Notes: generated by a model from the sequence alone, not told the origin. 64,000 bases of DNA from Brucella tritici (GCF_008932295.1 NZ_WBWA01000011.1:62001-126000), one strand, 5' to 3'; positions 7,514 through 16,973 are shown, counted from the stretch's first letter. Program-made: numbers and translations.

Positions 7514-8761
7514 TCATTTCTCTTTGCCTGCATTCTCGCCTGCCTCGATCAGCGGCCCGGCGTCGGGGTTCGGCTGATGGTAGGCAGGATCATACATCGG
7601 TGAGTGGAGATAGCTATTCAATGCGAACCGCACAAGCACCCCGACTGCAGCCGCTGCGGGCACTGCCACCAGCATTCCGGTGAAGCCGAACAGCGAACCG
7701 AAGGCAAAAAGAGCGAACATGAGCCAGACCGGATGAAGCCCCACGGACGAGCCGACGAGCTTCGGCTGGAGGATGTTTCCTTCCACAAACTGACCAAGGA
7801 AAAACACACCCGCGACGGCACAGATCATGATCCAGTCAGGCCAGAACTGGACCAGCGCCACACCGATGGCGAGCGCCAGGCCGACAAAGGAACCGATATA
7901 GGGAATAAAGCTGATGAGACCGGCAAAAAAGCCGATCAGCAGACCGAAATTAAGCCCGGTCAGCGTGAGACCGATGGCGTAATAGGTTCCCAGAATGAGG
8001 CAGAGCGTTCCCTGCCCGCGAATGAAACCGGCGACGGCGGCATTCATCTCGGCGGCGATGCGGCGCACGGTATGAAGCTGGCGGCGCGGCACCCATGAAT
8101 CGATGCTGCCGACCATGCGGTCCCAGTCCAGAAGCATGTAGAATGCAACCACCGGAGTGACGACGAAAAGCCCCGCAATATCGATCAGCGATTTCCCCGA
8201 ATTCCACAGGGACTGAAGCAATGTCGACAGGAAACCGGCACCCTGCTGGAGCAGCGAACTCAGATTCTGCTGAATGACCGAACTGTCAATGCCGATATAT
8301 TTCTTCAGCCATTGCGAATCCTCATTTGCCAGCAACGACTGCAACTGGGTGATGTATTCGGGGATTTTGGAAATGAAATCAGCGAGCTGCGTTGCGAGGA
8401 TCGGCACGACGATCATCAGGCCGAGGATCAGCGCCATCAGGAAGATGAGCAGGATGACGATTGTGGCCGCAAGCCGGGACAGGCCGAAACGTTCGAGCCT
8501 GTCTGCGACAGGGTCGAGGAAATAGGCCAGCGCCATGCCCGCAACAAAAGGCAACAGCACTGAACTGAATACGACGAGAAACAGAATGAAGACCGCGACG
8601 GTCCCCACCCAGAACATCGCCTGACGACGTACCGAAGAGCCGGTCAGCGCGCCGACTTCCACATTGACGTGGATATCACCATCGCGAACTGTCGCTTCCG
8701 ACTGACGGATCGTTCGGCTGGCGCTCGTGCGCGTGGGTGTCGGTTTCTTGACCATGTGCAT
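7514..8761 (-). CDS. AI-2E family transporter (PerM-like permease)
   Basis: A 415-residue membrane protein with an about 45-residue cytoplasmic N-terminal tail and about eight membrane segments. Family landmarks are PFVAGMALAYFLDPVADRLER near residue 70, a long amphipathic region around residues 130-180, LIGFFAGLISFIPYIGSFVG and GNILQPKLVGSSVGLHPVWL. The family includes putative autoinducer-2 exporters and ion antiporters; substrate unknown. It is the first gene of a minus-strand unit with hdaA, and is divergent from purM, an arrangement common in alphaproteobacteria. Confidence 0.88.
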   Translation of the reverse strand: MHMVKKPTPTRTSASRTIRQSEATVRDGDIHVNVEVGALTGSSVRRQAMFWVGTVAVFILFLVVFSSVLLPFVAGMALAYFLDPVADRLERFGLSRLAATIVILLIFLMALILGLMIVVPILATQLADFISKIPEYITQLQSLLANEDSQWLKKYIGIDSSVIQQNLSSLLQQGAGFLSTLLQSLWNSGKSLIDIAGLFVVTPVVAFYMLLDWDRMVGSIDSWVPRRQLHTVRRIAAEMNAAVAGFIRGQGTLCLILGTYYAIGLTLTGLNFGLLIGFFAGLISFIPYIGSFVGLALAIGVALVQFWPDWIMICAVAGVFFLGQFVEGNILQPKLVGSSVGLHPVWLMFALFAFGSLFGFTGMLVAVPAAAAVGVLVRFALNSYLHSPMYDPAYHQPNPDAGPLIEAGENAGKEK

Positions 8762-9116
8762 CTATTTCCAGGAAACGTATTGGATAGAGCCAGTCCTGAT
8801 AGCAGAATGGCGTTACGGATATCTTAGTGCGAACGGGAACAAGTTAGAACGGTTACTGAGGATTGCAATGTCTGTGCGAAAAGCCTGACGAAACACAACC
8901 TTCTATCGAGTTATGGACGGTGCTTTACGATTTCAGGCAGAATCCTGCGCTGTTTGGCTCTTTTCGGGCTTTGTGGCCTTGCAGGCAGCGCCGTCTCGTG
9001 CCATTGCGCGCACATTCTCTGTTTATCGCATTTTTCTTGAGCAAAACCGTTACACGCTTTTGCCGAAAATGCATTAAACAGCTGCGTGGATAAGCACCCA
9101 ATTTCAGGAGCAGGCC
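8762..9116. other. divergent promoter region between the permease gene and purM
   Basis: About 355 bases without a gene. It must contain both promoters. At 9038-9074 the sequence GAGCAAAACCG followed by CTTTTGCCGAAAATGC looks like a decayed copy of the repeat seen intact at 47.5 and 48.1 kb. No purine riboswitch-like fold was recognised. Confidence 0.5.
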
Positions 9117-10208
9117 ATGACCATGGAAAATAAGCCCGCCGATAAGCCTGTTGGCCAGAACGGCCTGACCTATGCGCAGGCTGGTGTCGACATCGATGCT
9201 GGTAACCTGATGGTCGAGAAGATCAAGCCCCTCGTGCGCTCCACGCGCCGCCCCGGTGCGGACGGAGAGATTGGCGGCTTTGGCGGCCTGTTCGACCTCA
9301 AGGCCGCTGGTTTCAAAGACCCGGTACTCGTTGCCGCCAATGACGGTGTCGGCACCAAGCTGAAGATCGCCATCGATGCCGACAAGCACGACACGGTAGG
9401 CATTGATCTTGTTGCCATGTGTGTCAACGATCTCGTCGTTCAGGGTGCTGAACCGCTTTTCTTCCTCGACTATTTTGCGACCGGCAAGCTTTCGCCGGAT
9501 CAGGGTGTCGATATCGTTGCGGGCATCGCCGAAGGATGCCGGCAGGCCGGTTGCGCGCTGATCGGTGGTGAAACCGCTGAAATGCCCGGCATGTACCGGG
9601 ATGGCGATTATGATCTTGCCGGTTTCGCCGTTGGTGCGGCCGAACGCGACCGTCTACTGCCGCGTGGCGATGTTGCCGAAGGCGATGTCATCCTTGGCCT
9701 TGCTTCGTCCGGTGTGCATTCCAACGGATTTTCTCTGGTGCGCCGCATCGTCGAACTCTCCGGCCTTGGCTGGAAGTCCGATGCCCCGTTCCAGCCGGGC
9801 GCGACGCTCGGCGAAGCGCTGCTGACCCCGACACGCATTTATGTGAAGCCTCTTCTTGCCGCGATCCGCGCTTCGGACGGCATCAAGGCGCTGGCACACA
9901 TCACGGGCGGCGGTTTTCCCGACAATATTCCGCGCGTTCTGCCGGAAGGTCTCGCTGCCGAAATCGATCTTGCGTCCATTTCCGTTCCGCCAGTCTTCTC
10001 CTGGCTTGCCAAGACGGGCGGTGTCGAGCCGAATGAAATGCTGCGCACATTCAATTGCGGCATCGGAATGATTGCCGTCGTGAAGCCTGAGAAGGTTGAG
10101 GAAGTCGTGGCTGTCCTTGCCGCAGAAGGCGAAAAGGTCGTCACGCTCGGCCGGATGGTGAAGCGTGAAAAAGACGGCGTCGTCTATAAGGGTACGCTTT
10201 CGCTATGA
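9117..10208 (+). CDS. purM: phosphoribosylformylglycinamidine cyclo-ligase (AIR synthetase)
   Basis: A 363-residue PurM. It makes aminoimidazole ribotide from formylglycinamidine ribotide with ATP, step five of purine synthesis. Landmarks are [12 protein letters not shown] at the N-terminus, GGFGGLFDL, the D-G-V-G-T-K-L motif near residue 83, [11 protein letters not shown] and [13 protein letters not shown]. Length is typical. The ATG at 9117 follows CAGGAG; the second ATG at 9123 is also possible. The stop overlaps the start of purN in ATGA, so the two are translationally coupled. Confidence 0.96.
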   Translation: MTMENKPADKPVGQNGLTYAQAGVDIDAGNLMVEKIKPLVRSTRRPGADGEIGGFGGLFDLKAAGFKDPVLVAANDGVGTKLKIAIDADKHDTVGIDLVAMCVNDLVVQGAEPLFFLDYFATGKLSPDQGVDIVAGIAEGCRQAGCALIGGETAEMPGMYRDGDYDLAGFAVGAAERDRLLPRGDVAEGDVILGLASSGVHSNGFSLVRRIVELSGLGWKSDAPFQPGATLGEALLTPTRIYVKPLLAAIRASDGIKALAHITGGGFPDNIPRVLPEGLAAEIDLASISVPPVFSWLAKTGGVEPNEMLRTFNCGIGMIAVVKPEKVEEVVAVLAAEGEKVVTLGRMVKREKDGVVYKGTLSL

Positions 10209-10822
10209 GCCGCAAGCGGGTCGTCATCTTCATTTCGGGCGGCGGATCCAACATGGAGGCGCTGATCCGCGCTGCGCAAGCCGCCGATTTTCCGGCGGAA
10301 GTAGTGGCGGTTTTTTCCGACAAGGAAGAAGCTGGCGGCCTTGCCAAGGCAAAGGCTGCCGGAATTGCGACACAGGTTTTCAAGCGCAAGGACTTTACCT
10401 CGAAGGATGCGCATGAAGATGCCATTCTGGACGCACTCGCCGCGTTGAAGCCGGATATGATCTGCCTTGCTGGCTATATGCGTCTTCTGTCGGGCCGTTT
10501 CATTGCTCCCTATGAAGGCCGCATTCTCAACATTCACCCTTCCCTGCTCCCGCTTTTCCCCGGACTGCATACCCACCAGCGCGCGCTGGATGCGGGTATG
10601 AAAGTCGCAGGCTGCACCGTTCATCTTGTAACGGAAGGGATGGATGAAGGTCCGATACTGGCACAGGCAGCGGTGCCGGTGCATGCTGGTGACGATGCCG
10701 AAGCGCTCGCGGCCCGCGTTCTGAAAGCCGAGCATCAACTTTATGCATTGGCCCTTCGCAAATTTGCCGGCGAACAAAACAGCCAGCCGGATTTCACCGG
10801 AGCGATGGTTCTCAGTGCGTGA
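10205..10822 (+). CDS. purN: phosphoribosylglycinamide formyltransferase
   Basis: A 205-residue PurN, which transfers a formyl group from 10-formyltetrahydrofolate to glycinamide ribotide in purine synthesis. The start contains [16 protein letters not shown] (phosphate loop). The catalytic segment [25 protein letters not shown] has the essential Asn-His and the conserved HPSLLP. A late [13 protein letters not shown] carries the catalytic Asp. It overlaps purM by four bases. Confidence 0.96.
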   Translation: MSRKRVVIFISGGGSNMEALIRAAQAADFPAEVVAVFSDKEEAGGLAKAKAAGIATQVFKRKDFTSKDAHEDAILDALAALKPDMICLAGYMRLLSGRFIAPYEGRILNIHPSLLPLFPGLHTHQRALDAGMKVAGCTVHLVTEGMDEGPILAQAAVPVHAGDDAEALAARVLKAEHQLYALALRKFAGEQNSQPDFTGAMVLSA

Positions 10823-10859
10823 TAGCGCGCGACAAATTAATCACATCCCAATTTTTTTG

Positions 10860-10874
10860 TTAATAAAACTTTAA
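10860..10874. promoter_or_regulatory. perfect CtrA-type motif (TTAA-N7-TTAA)
   Basis: TTAA at 10860-10863 and 10871-10874 with seven bases between them match the consensus of the cell-cycle regulator CtrA. It lies 112 bases before the DUF992 gene, in the only intergenic space available for its promoter. No test of binding is possible here. Confidence 0.4.
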
Positions 10875-10985
10875 TTTCCCGCAAAAAGCTCTAATTCCCA
10901 TTCGTAACGGAACTTGCTTCGGCAAATCTCGTTAAGGGACGTGTAAGCGTCTCTTTCAATATGTGTTTTAGAAGAGGACAAAGAC

Positions 10986-11510
10986 ATGTCTCTCCGTTTT
11001 TCGACTTCCTTCCTTTCGGCAATGACCGTCATTTCCGGCATTGCGGTCGCGGCTCCAGCCATTGCTGCCGACTACGTAGCTCCTCCCGCTTCAGGTCGCA
11101 CCCAGCCGCGCTCGGAAGTCGGCACGCTGTCCTGCGATATTTCTCCTGCAATCGGCGTCATCATCGGCAGCCAGCAGGATGTGGACTGCGTATTCAGCCC
11201 GGCCCGTGGACGTGGTCCGGCTGAGCGTTATACAGGGACGATTACCAAGCTCGGCATCGATGTCGGCTTCATAAATGGCGGCCGTGTCGCCTGGGCCGTC
11301 TGGGCTCCGACCGTTCGTCCCGAAGGCGCTCTTCAGGGCCGTTATGTCGGCGCATCTGCCAATGCAGCGATTGGCGTCGGCTTCGGCACCAACATCCTGA
11401 CCGGCGGTTCGTGGAAGACGATTTCGCTTCAGCCGATTTCGCTTCAGGGCCAGCGCGGCCTGAATGCTGCTGTGGGTGTTTCCAAGCTGAGACTGCGTTA
11501 CGCTGGCTAA
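10986..11510 (+). CDS. secreted DUF992 protein
   Basis: A 174-residue protein with a clear signal peptide (about residues 1-27, ending AAPAIAAD). The mature part has the DUF992 pattern: GTLSCDISPAIGVIIGS, a second Cys in VDCVF, ERYTGTITKLGIDVGF, and a Gly-rich C-terminal half with GASANAAIGVGFGTNIL. The two Cys could form a disulfide. DUF992 proteins are confined mostly to Rhizobiales and are of unknown function, in the periplasm or outer membrane. It is monocistronic, between purN and a strong palindromic terminator. Confidence 0.8.
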   Translation: MSLRFSTSFLSAMTVISGIAVAAPAIAADYVAPPASGRTQPRSEVGTLSCDISPAIGVIIGSQQDVDCVFSPARGRGPAERYTGTITKLGIDVGFINGGRVAWAVWAPTVRPEGALQGRYVGASANAAIGVGFGTNILTGGSWKTISLQPISLQGQRGLNAAVGVSKLRLRYAG

Positions 11511-11527
11511 CAAGCAGCGCGAATAAA

Positions 11528-11578
11528 CAACAACGCCGGGACGCATATATATTTTATATATGCGTCCCGGCGTTGTTG
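11528..11578. terminator. long bidirectional terminator
   Basis: Two perfect 24-base arms (11528-11551 and 11555-11578) enclose only three T residues. The stem is GC-rich at the base and alternating AT at the top. It lies between two convergent genes, so it can stop transcription from both. Confidence 0.75.
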
Positions 11579-11587
11579 GATAAATAT

Positions 11588-13708
11588 TTATGCGTTTATT
11601 TTGCGTATCCAGATCTTGGTGTCGTGCACCGCCAGCCCGCCATAGGGGGCGGCAGGTTCAGCGCCGATCAATATATTGATCCCCTCGCCGCGCTCGAATG
11701 TCGAGTTCGGAAAAATGCCCTCCGACACGACGACCCCGCGTTTTTGTCCGGCGCGCAGCACGGCATGAAGCACCAGTTCGCCACGATGATTGCCGATCTC
11801 GATCCGCTCGCCATTCTCGATGCCAAGTTCTGCCGCATCGTCGGGATGGATAAGCAGTTCAGGCCGGATTTCCTTGGCAAGCGATGTCAGCGTCTCGGCG
11901 AAGGTCGAGTTCAGGAAATTATGCGCCGGTGAAGTCGTCATGCGGAAGGGATGTTCGGCATCCGCCGTTTCAATCACTTCCCAATAATCCGGAAATTCCG
12001 GTATCGACTGGAAATCACCCTGAAGCCCCATGACTTCCGGTGGCTTGTTCGGCGACGGGCTTCCGGTCCAGTCAGGACGAAAGCGGAACTTGCCATCCGG
12101 CCATTTGAAACCATTGATATAATGCGCATCTTCGAAAGGCGGTTGCAGATCGACAAAGCGCTTTTCCTTCAATTCATCGAATTGTGGCAAGTCGCTATTG
12201 GCGTTCATGTTGTTAATCAGCGTGCGCTCATCCAGATCGAAGCCCGGCAGATCGCCAACACCGAGGCGCTTTGCCAGTTCGTTGATTACGAAGATATTCG
12301 GACGCGCATCGGCGAGAGGCTCGATCAGCTTCGGCCCCAGAACCACATGCTGCTGCCCGCCGCCGCGATAAATATCGTCATGTTCGAGGAACGTCGTGGC
12401 TGGCAATGCAACATCGGCCATCTTCGCCGTATCGGTCATGAATTGTTCGTGCACGGCGACGAAAAGATCCTCGCGCGCAAAGCCTTTGCGAACCAGCCGC
12501 TGTTCCGGCGTCACATTCATCGGGTTGGTGTTCTGGATCAGCATTGCCATGACGGGCGGGCCGCCATAAAGCGCCTGCGCGTCACCGGTAAGAATGCGAC
12601 CGATCTTCGACTGATCGAGAAAACGAAGCCCCATATCCTGCATGGCGCGACCTTCGATCTCGCGCTTGTCCATCTTGAAGATGCCGGAGTTCGAGTGGAA
12701 TGCCCCGCCGCCTTCATAAAGGAAAGCACCTGTCACGCAGGCAATCGAAGCGGCTGCATGCATGTTCACCGCGCCGTTGCGTTGGCGGGTGAAACCATAG
12801 CCGAGGCGGAAATAAGTTCGCTTGGTTTTGCCGACGAGATGGGCAAATGCTTCGATCTCTTCAACGGACAGGCCGGTGATCGCGGCTGCCCATTCCGGTG
12901 TACGGGTCTGAAGATGTGCTTCCAGCCCCTTCGGATCGTCGGTGTAGCGCTCCAGATAATCCCAGTCTGCAAAGCCGTCACGAAACAGCACATGCATGAC
13001 CGCGCAGGCAAAGGCGCCATCGGTTCCGGGTTTCAGCACAATGCCCATATCCGCCTGGCGGACGGTCGCATTGGCATAAACGTCGATGACGACGATCTTG
13101 GCGCCGCGTTCCTTACGTGCCCGGACCGCGTGGGTCATGACATTGACCTGCGTGGCGGCGGCGTTGGTGCCCCAGATCACCACCACATCGGCCTTCGCCA
13201 TTTCACGCGGATCAGGACCGGTCAGGCTTCCTGTTCCCGCAAAATAGCCGGTCCAGGCCATATTGGTACAGAAACTGTCGAACTGGTTGGAATAGCGCTT
13301 GGCAAAGCGCAGGCGATTGATCGAGTCGCGCTGCACCAGCCCCATGGTGCCCGCATAGTAATAGGGCCAGACGCTCTCGCTGCCATAATCGCGCTCGGCT
13401 TTCAGGAAACGCTCGGCAATGAGATCAAGTGCGGCTTCCCATGAAGCTTCCTTCCACTGCCCAGCACCTTTCGCACCGGCACGAACCAGCGGATGCTTCA
13501 GGCGATCAGGATGATGAACCCGTTCCGCATAACGCGCCACCTTGGCGCAGATGACGCCAGCCGTGTAGCTGTTGTCCTTCGCGCCGCGCACGCGCCCGAT
13601 GGTCCGCTCATCGAGAATTTCGACATCGAGTGCGCAAGTTGACGGACAGTCGTGCGGACAAGCCGAATGACCGGTTTTGATGTTCGAGATTGGAGCGTGC
13701 TGGTTCAT
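11588..13708 (-). CDS. molybdopterin oxidoreductase with N-terminal Fe-S site
   Basis: A 706-residue enzyme of the DMSO reductase superfamily. The N-terminus binds one 4Fe-4S cluster through CPHDCPSTC and a later Cys in GVICAK. Molybdopterin-binding domains follow, with DVVVIWGTNAAATQVNVM, KIVVIDVYAN and a C-terminal MopB-binding domain (PELLIHPDDAAELGIENGERIEI). No signal peptide is seen, so it is probably cytoplasmic. The substrate is unknown; relatives are annotated only as molybdopterin-dependent oxidoreductases. No electron-transfer subunit is adjacent, so an outside partner is needed. moaD and moaE, for its cofactor, are at 24.5-25.4 kb. Confidence 0.82.
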   Translation of the reverse strand: MNQHAPISNIKTGHSACPHDCPSTCALDVEILDERTIGRVRGAKDNSYTAGVICAKVARYAERVHHPDRLKHPLVRAGAKGAGQWKEASWEAALDLIAERFLKAERDYGSESVWPYYYAGTMGLVQRDSINRLRFAKRYSNQFDSFCTNMAWTGYFAGTGSLTGPDPREMAKADVVVIWGTNAAATQVNVMTHAVRARKERGAKIVVIDVYANATVRQADMGIVLKPGTDGAFACAVMHVLFRDGFADWDYLERYTDDPKGLEAHLQTRTPEWAAAITGLSVEEIEAFAHLVGKTKRTYFRLGYGFTRQRNGAVNMHAAASIACVTGAFLYEGGGAFHSNSGIFKMDKREIEGRAMQDMGLRFLDQSKIGRILTGDAQALYGGPPVMAMLIQNTNPMNVTPEQRLVRKGFAREDLFVAVHEQFMTDTAKMADVALPATTFLEHDDIYRGGGQQHVVLGPKLIEPLADARPNIFVINELAKRLGVGDLPGFDLDERTLINNMNANSDLPQFDELKEKRFVDLQPPFEDAHYINGFKWPDGKFRFRPDWTGSPSPNKPPEVMGLQGDFQSIPEFPDYWEVIETADAEHPFRMTTSPAHNFLNSTFAETLTSLAKEIRPELLIHPDDAAELGIENGERIEIGNHRGELVLHAVLRAGQKRGVVVSEGIFPNSTFERGEGINILIGAEPAAPYGGLAVHDTKIWIRKINA

Positions 13709-13785
13709 ATTACTTTATTAGCCCAAGCCACTTCCTGCAGAAACGAATTTCTGCCGGAAGATTGTCACTGTGACGAAATAAATTT

Positions 13786-14631
13786 TCAAGACAAGCGCAA
13801 TGCAATCGCACCGAGAACAATAAAGCCGGCAGCCACGAAACGTGGTAGCCCGACTTTTTCTTTCAATACCAGAGCCGAAATGAGCACACCGAAGAGTATC
13901 GCGGTTTCGCGGAGTGCCGCCACGACGGCAATCGGAGCCATGGTCATCGCCCAGAGTGCAAGGCCATAGGAACCGAGCGTACCAACGCCACCGATCATGG
14001 CCGGTCGCCAGTGATTACGCAGATACTGGATGAAACGGTCCGGTTCGCGGTAAAGGGCCCACCCCGCCAGCGGTATGGCGTTCATCAGGAACAGCCACAG
14101 CGTATAGGAAATCGGCTCGCCCGACACACGGACACCGAGGCCGTCAATGATCGTATAACTTGCTATGAAACCGGCATTGGTCAGCGCAAGCAAGGCAGTG
14201 CGACTTGAAGCTCCACGATTTCTTCGCCGCGCATCAAGCGCCATCGCCAGAACGCCGGAGCAGATCAGCACGATACCAAGCCAGCTCTGCCAGCCCATGA
14301 TCTCGCCGACCAGCGGCGCACTGACCAGCGCCACCAGCAAGGGCGGAGTGCCGCGCATGATCGGATAGGCTTCGCTCATATCGCCGGATTTATAAGCCGC
14401 CGCCACGAGCGACATATAGAAGGTCTGCGTAACCGTAGACAGAAGCATGTAAATCCAGCTTGCCGGGTTCGGCAGCGGCAGAAAAGGCAAGGTGAAAAGG
14501 GCGATCAACCCGGCAGCGCTGGTCACACTGGCCGCACTGAAGAACTTGTCTCCGCTTCCCTTTACAATTGCGTTCCAGCTCGCGTGGAGGAACGCGCCAA
14601 AGAGGACGATCAGAAGGACGCCACCAGACAT
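13786..14631 (-). CDS. EamA (DMT) family transporter
   Basis: A 281-residue protein with about ten membrane helices in two repeats of the EamA type. It opens with VLFGAFLHASWNAIVK, the usual first-helix pattern with a conserved Trp-Asn, and ends in a last pair of helices with ETAILFGVLISALVLKEKVG. The family exports metabolites or amino acids; substrate unknown. It is divergent from rlmJ across a short region that contains a perfect palindrome (14678-14693). Confidence 0.85.
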   Translation of the reverse strand: MSGGVLLIVLFGAFLHASWNAIVKGSGDKFFSAASVTSAAGLIALFTLPFLPLPNPASWIYMLLSTVTQTFYMSLVAAAYKSGDMSEAYPIMRGTPPLLVALVSAPLVGEIMGWQSWLGIVLICSGVLAMALDARRRNRGASSRTALLALTNAGFIASYTIIDGLGVRVSGEPISYTLWLFLMNAIPLAGWALYREPDRFIQYLRNHWRPAMIGGVGTLGSYGLALWAMTMAPIAVVAALRETAILFGVLISALVLKEKVGLPRFVAAGFIVLGAIALRLS

Positions 14632-14677
14632 TTCGGGACTCGACTCAAAGGATAAGGAGCGGATGTTGAAGGTTGTA

Positions 14678-14693
14678 TGTCACATTTGTGACA
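14678..14693. promoter_or_regulatory. perfect palindrome, possible operator
   Basis: TGTCACATTTGTGACA consists of two perfect 7-base arms around TT. It lies 47 bases before the EamA exporter start and 92 before rlmJ. It is a reversed arrangement of CRP-type half-sites, so it is not a normal CRP box. A dimeric regulator is likely, but no regulator gene is adjacent. Confidence 0.35.
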
Positions 14694-14784
14694 GGAGTGA
14701 TATTGCAGGAACGACGCAGAGCGAGGTCTTTTTGGATATCACTGCCTCTTGCCGAAAAGAGACCGACATGAAACAAGCGCAACC

Positions 14785-15657
14785 ATGAATTATCGTCACG
14801 CCTATCACGCCGGAAATTTTGCGGATGTCGTCAAGCACGTCATCCTGACGCGCCTTGTCGAGTATCTGAAACGCAAGGATCAGGCCTTTCGCGTCATCGA
14901 CACCCATGCAGGCATCGGCCTCTACGACCTGAAGGGTATCGAGGCAGGCAAGACCGGCGAATGGGCAGGCGGTATCGACCGCATCCTGGACGCGGTGAAG
15001 AAAGGGCAGATCGAGCAGCCCGTGCTGGATTTGCTGGAGCCTTATCTTGCTGCCGTCCGCGCAGTCAATGAAGGCGAAAAGCTGCGCCATTATCCGGGAT
15101 CGCCCTTTCTCGTGCGGCATTTGCTGCGCAAGCAGGATCGCCTGTCCGCACTGGAACTGCATCCGCAGGACTCCACCAAACTGGCGAAGCTATTCGACGG
15201 TGATTATCAGGTTCGGGTGACCGAGCTGGACGGCTGGCTGGCGCTTGGCGCTCACCTTCCACCGAAGGAAAAACGCGGCATGGTGCTTGTTGACCCGCCT
15301 TTTGAAAAGGAAGGCGAATTCGATCGTCTGGTTGATGGCCTGGCCAAGGCGTACAAGCGTTTCGGCGGTGGCATTTATGCGCTGTGGTATCCGGTGAAGG
15401 ACCGTAAGGAAACGGAACGTTTCACCAGACACTTACGTGAAACCGGCATTCCGAAGATCATGCAGATCGAACTGGCGATTCGTGCGCCCTCCGAAGAACC
15501 ACGCCTGGATGGCACCGGTATGATTGTCGTCAACCCGCCCTATACACTTGAAAGTGAGATGCAAACCCTGCTTCCCTGCCTTACCAAGCTTCTTGCTGAG
15601 GAAAAAGGGAGCAATTTCAGCATCAAGTGGGTGAGAAGCGAGACGGATCGCACTTGA
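14785..15657 (+). CDS. rlmJ: 23S rRNA (adenine-2030-N6)-methyltransferase
   Basis: A 290-residue RlmJ, which methylates A2030 of 23S rRNA using S-adenosylmethionine. The start MNYRHAYHAGNFADVVKH is the hallmark N-terminus of the family. VIDTHAGIGLYDL is the cofactor-binding loop and VLVDPPFEKEGEF carries the catalytic DPPF motif. The ATG at 14785 was chosen by this N-terminal match; a frame from 14749 would add 12 residues. Confidence 0.93.
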   Translation: MNYRHAYHAGNFADVVKHVILTRLVEYLKRKDQAFRVIDTHAGIGLYDLKGIEAGKTGEWAGGIDRILDAVKKGQIEQPVLDLLEPYLAAVRAVNEGEKLRHYPGSPFLVRHLLRKQDRLSALELHPQDSTKLAKLFDGDYQVRVTELDGWLALGAHLPPKEKRGMVLVDPPFEKEGEFDRLVDGLAKAYKRFGGGIYALWYPVKDRKETERFTRHLRETGIPKIMQIELAIRAPSEEPRLDGTGMIVVNPPYTLESEMQTLLPCLTKLLAEEKGSNFSIKWVRSETDRT

Positions 15658-15751
15658 CCCGCGTGAATTGCTGACGGAAACTGCGCCTCAATGCTTCGGC
15701 TATCATAGACTTGAACGGGTGCCAGCCCGCAATTTGGGACAGGACAGAGAT

Positions 15752-16219
15752 ATGCAACGAACCCTGGAACGTATCGGACAGTATTCACGCGCAGCCCTGT
15801 TTGCGGCGTCTGTCCTTCCTCTGACGCTTGTGTCTCTGCCGGCCAGCGCCGCAGACTATCTCACTTCTGCTCCAGCAGGCGTTGCCGATGCAGGCGCTTG
15901 CAGCCAGCAGAGCGTTTTGCGTTCGGTGGTTTCCGATTTCGGCTATCAGGTACGTCATGTCCCGAACCTGCCGCAGGTCGGTATTTCGGCCATGAGCGAT
16001 GTTCAACTGACGCGCTATGAGCCGAAGACCAATCCGGCCCAGATCGAACGCACCTATTGCAAGGCAACCGCCGTTCTGACCGATGGTCAGTATCGTTCGG
16101 TCTGGTATATGGTCGAAGAAGGTCAGGGCTTTGCCTCGATGGGCCGCAATGTCGAATTCTGCGTCGACGGTTTCGACCGCTGGTATGTGTACGACGCAAG
16201 CTGCCGCGTTCTTCGCTAA
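15752..16219 (+). CDS. secreted protein of unknown function with conserved cysteines
   Basis: A 155-residue product with a signal peptide (about 1-36, ending in LPASAAD). The mature part has four Cys (GACSQQS, RTYCKATA, VEFCVDGF, ASCRVLR), enough for two disulfides, and many aromatic residues near the C-terminus. The ATG at 15752 follows AGGACAGAGA. It resembles small periplasmic proteins annotated as hypothetical in Brucella and related genera. It is followed by RNase T2 after 47 bases, on the same strand. Confidence 0.65.
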   Translation: MQRTLERIGQYSRAALFAASVLPLTLVSLPASAADYLTSAPAGVADAGACSQQSVLRSVVSDFGYQVRHVPNLPQVGISAMSDVQLTRYEPKTNPAQIERTYCKATAVLTDGQYRSVWYMVEEGQGFASMGRNVEFCVDGFDRWYVYDASCRVLR

Positions 16220-16266
16220 AAATTAAGCGGCTTGATACGGTCAGCCGTTGATTAAGTGGAGGGCAC

Positions 16267-16944
16267 ATGCTGCGGAAGTTTGGTGCAGCGGCGGTTACGT
16301 TGCTCGCAGCGGCGGTTGCGAGTATTTTGGCAATTGCGCCGGGTCGGGCAGATGACGTTCCGGGCGAGTTCGACTTTTACGTCCTAGCCCTCTCCTGGTC
16401 GCCCAGCTATTGTGCATCGGAAGGCCCCCGCGCCAACAAGCAGCAATGTGGAACCAATCGTCCCTTCGGTTTCGTGGTGCATGGTCTCTGGCCGCAGAAT
16501 GAATGGGGTTACCCAGCGAACTGCCAGCTCGACAATGCCCGCAGCCGGGGCAGCTATGTGCCCCGCCCGATCATCTCCCGCCTTTCCGATATCATGCCTT
16601 CTGCCGGTCTCGCCGCTTATCAATGGCGCAAGCATGGCAGTTGTTCGGGTCTGTCGCAGGATGAATATTTCTCAACGCTGCGCAACGCTTTCGATCAGGT
16701 CAAAATTCCGCCCAGCCTGCGCAATCTGGCGAGCGGTCGGCGTGTTGATCCCCTTCTCGTTGAAAAAGCTTTTATCGCAGCCAATCCCGGCATGAAACCG
16801 GATGGTATCTCGATTAGCTGCAAGCGGAACTATCTTCAGGAAGTTCGCATCTGCATGACAAAAGACCTGCAATACCGTGCTTGCGGTCAGGTCGATGCCA
16901 ATGCCTGCCGAAGCCGCTCTGTCATGATGCCCGCCACGCAATAA
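16267..16944 (+). CDS. secreted ribonuclease T2
   Basis: A 225-residue RNase T2, an acid endoribonuclease. A signal peptide (about 1-28) is followed by FYVLALSWSPSYC, the first catalytic motif FVVHGLWPQNEWGYP with its His, and the second motif QWRKHGSCSGLSQDEYF with the Glu-equivalent Lys-His-Gly-Ser-Cys. Six or more Cys fit the family disulfides. It is expected in the periplasm for RNA scavenging. The GST gene starts 29 bases later, so the secreted protein, RNase and GST may share a transcript. Confidence 0.92.
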   Translation: MLRKFGAAAVTLLAAAVASILAIAPGRADDVPGEFDFYVLALSWSPSYCASEGPRANKQQCGTNRPFGFVVHGLWPQNEWGYPANCQLDNARSRGSYVPRPIISRLSDIMPSAGLAAYQWRKHGSCSGLSQDEYFSTLRNAFDQVKIPPSLRNLASGRRVDPLLVEKAFIAANPGMKPDGISISCKRNYLQEVRICMTKDLQYRACGQVDANACRSRSVMMPATQ

Positions 16945-16973
16945 ACTTTACATATCCGGTTTAGGAACGAACG

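Noticed and set aside
11951..13444. 497-codon open frame on the plus strand, opposite the molybdopterin oxidoreductase
   Set aside because: It is a shadow of the highly biased codon use of the real gene. Its translation has no domain pattern and its start has no ribosome site.
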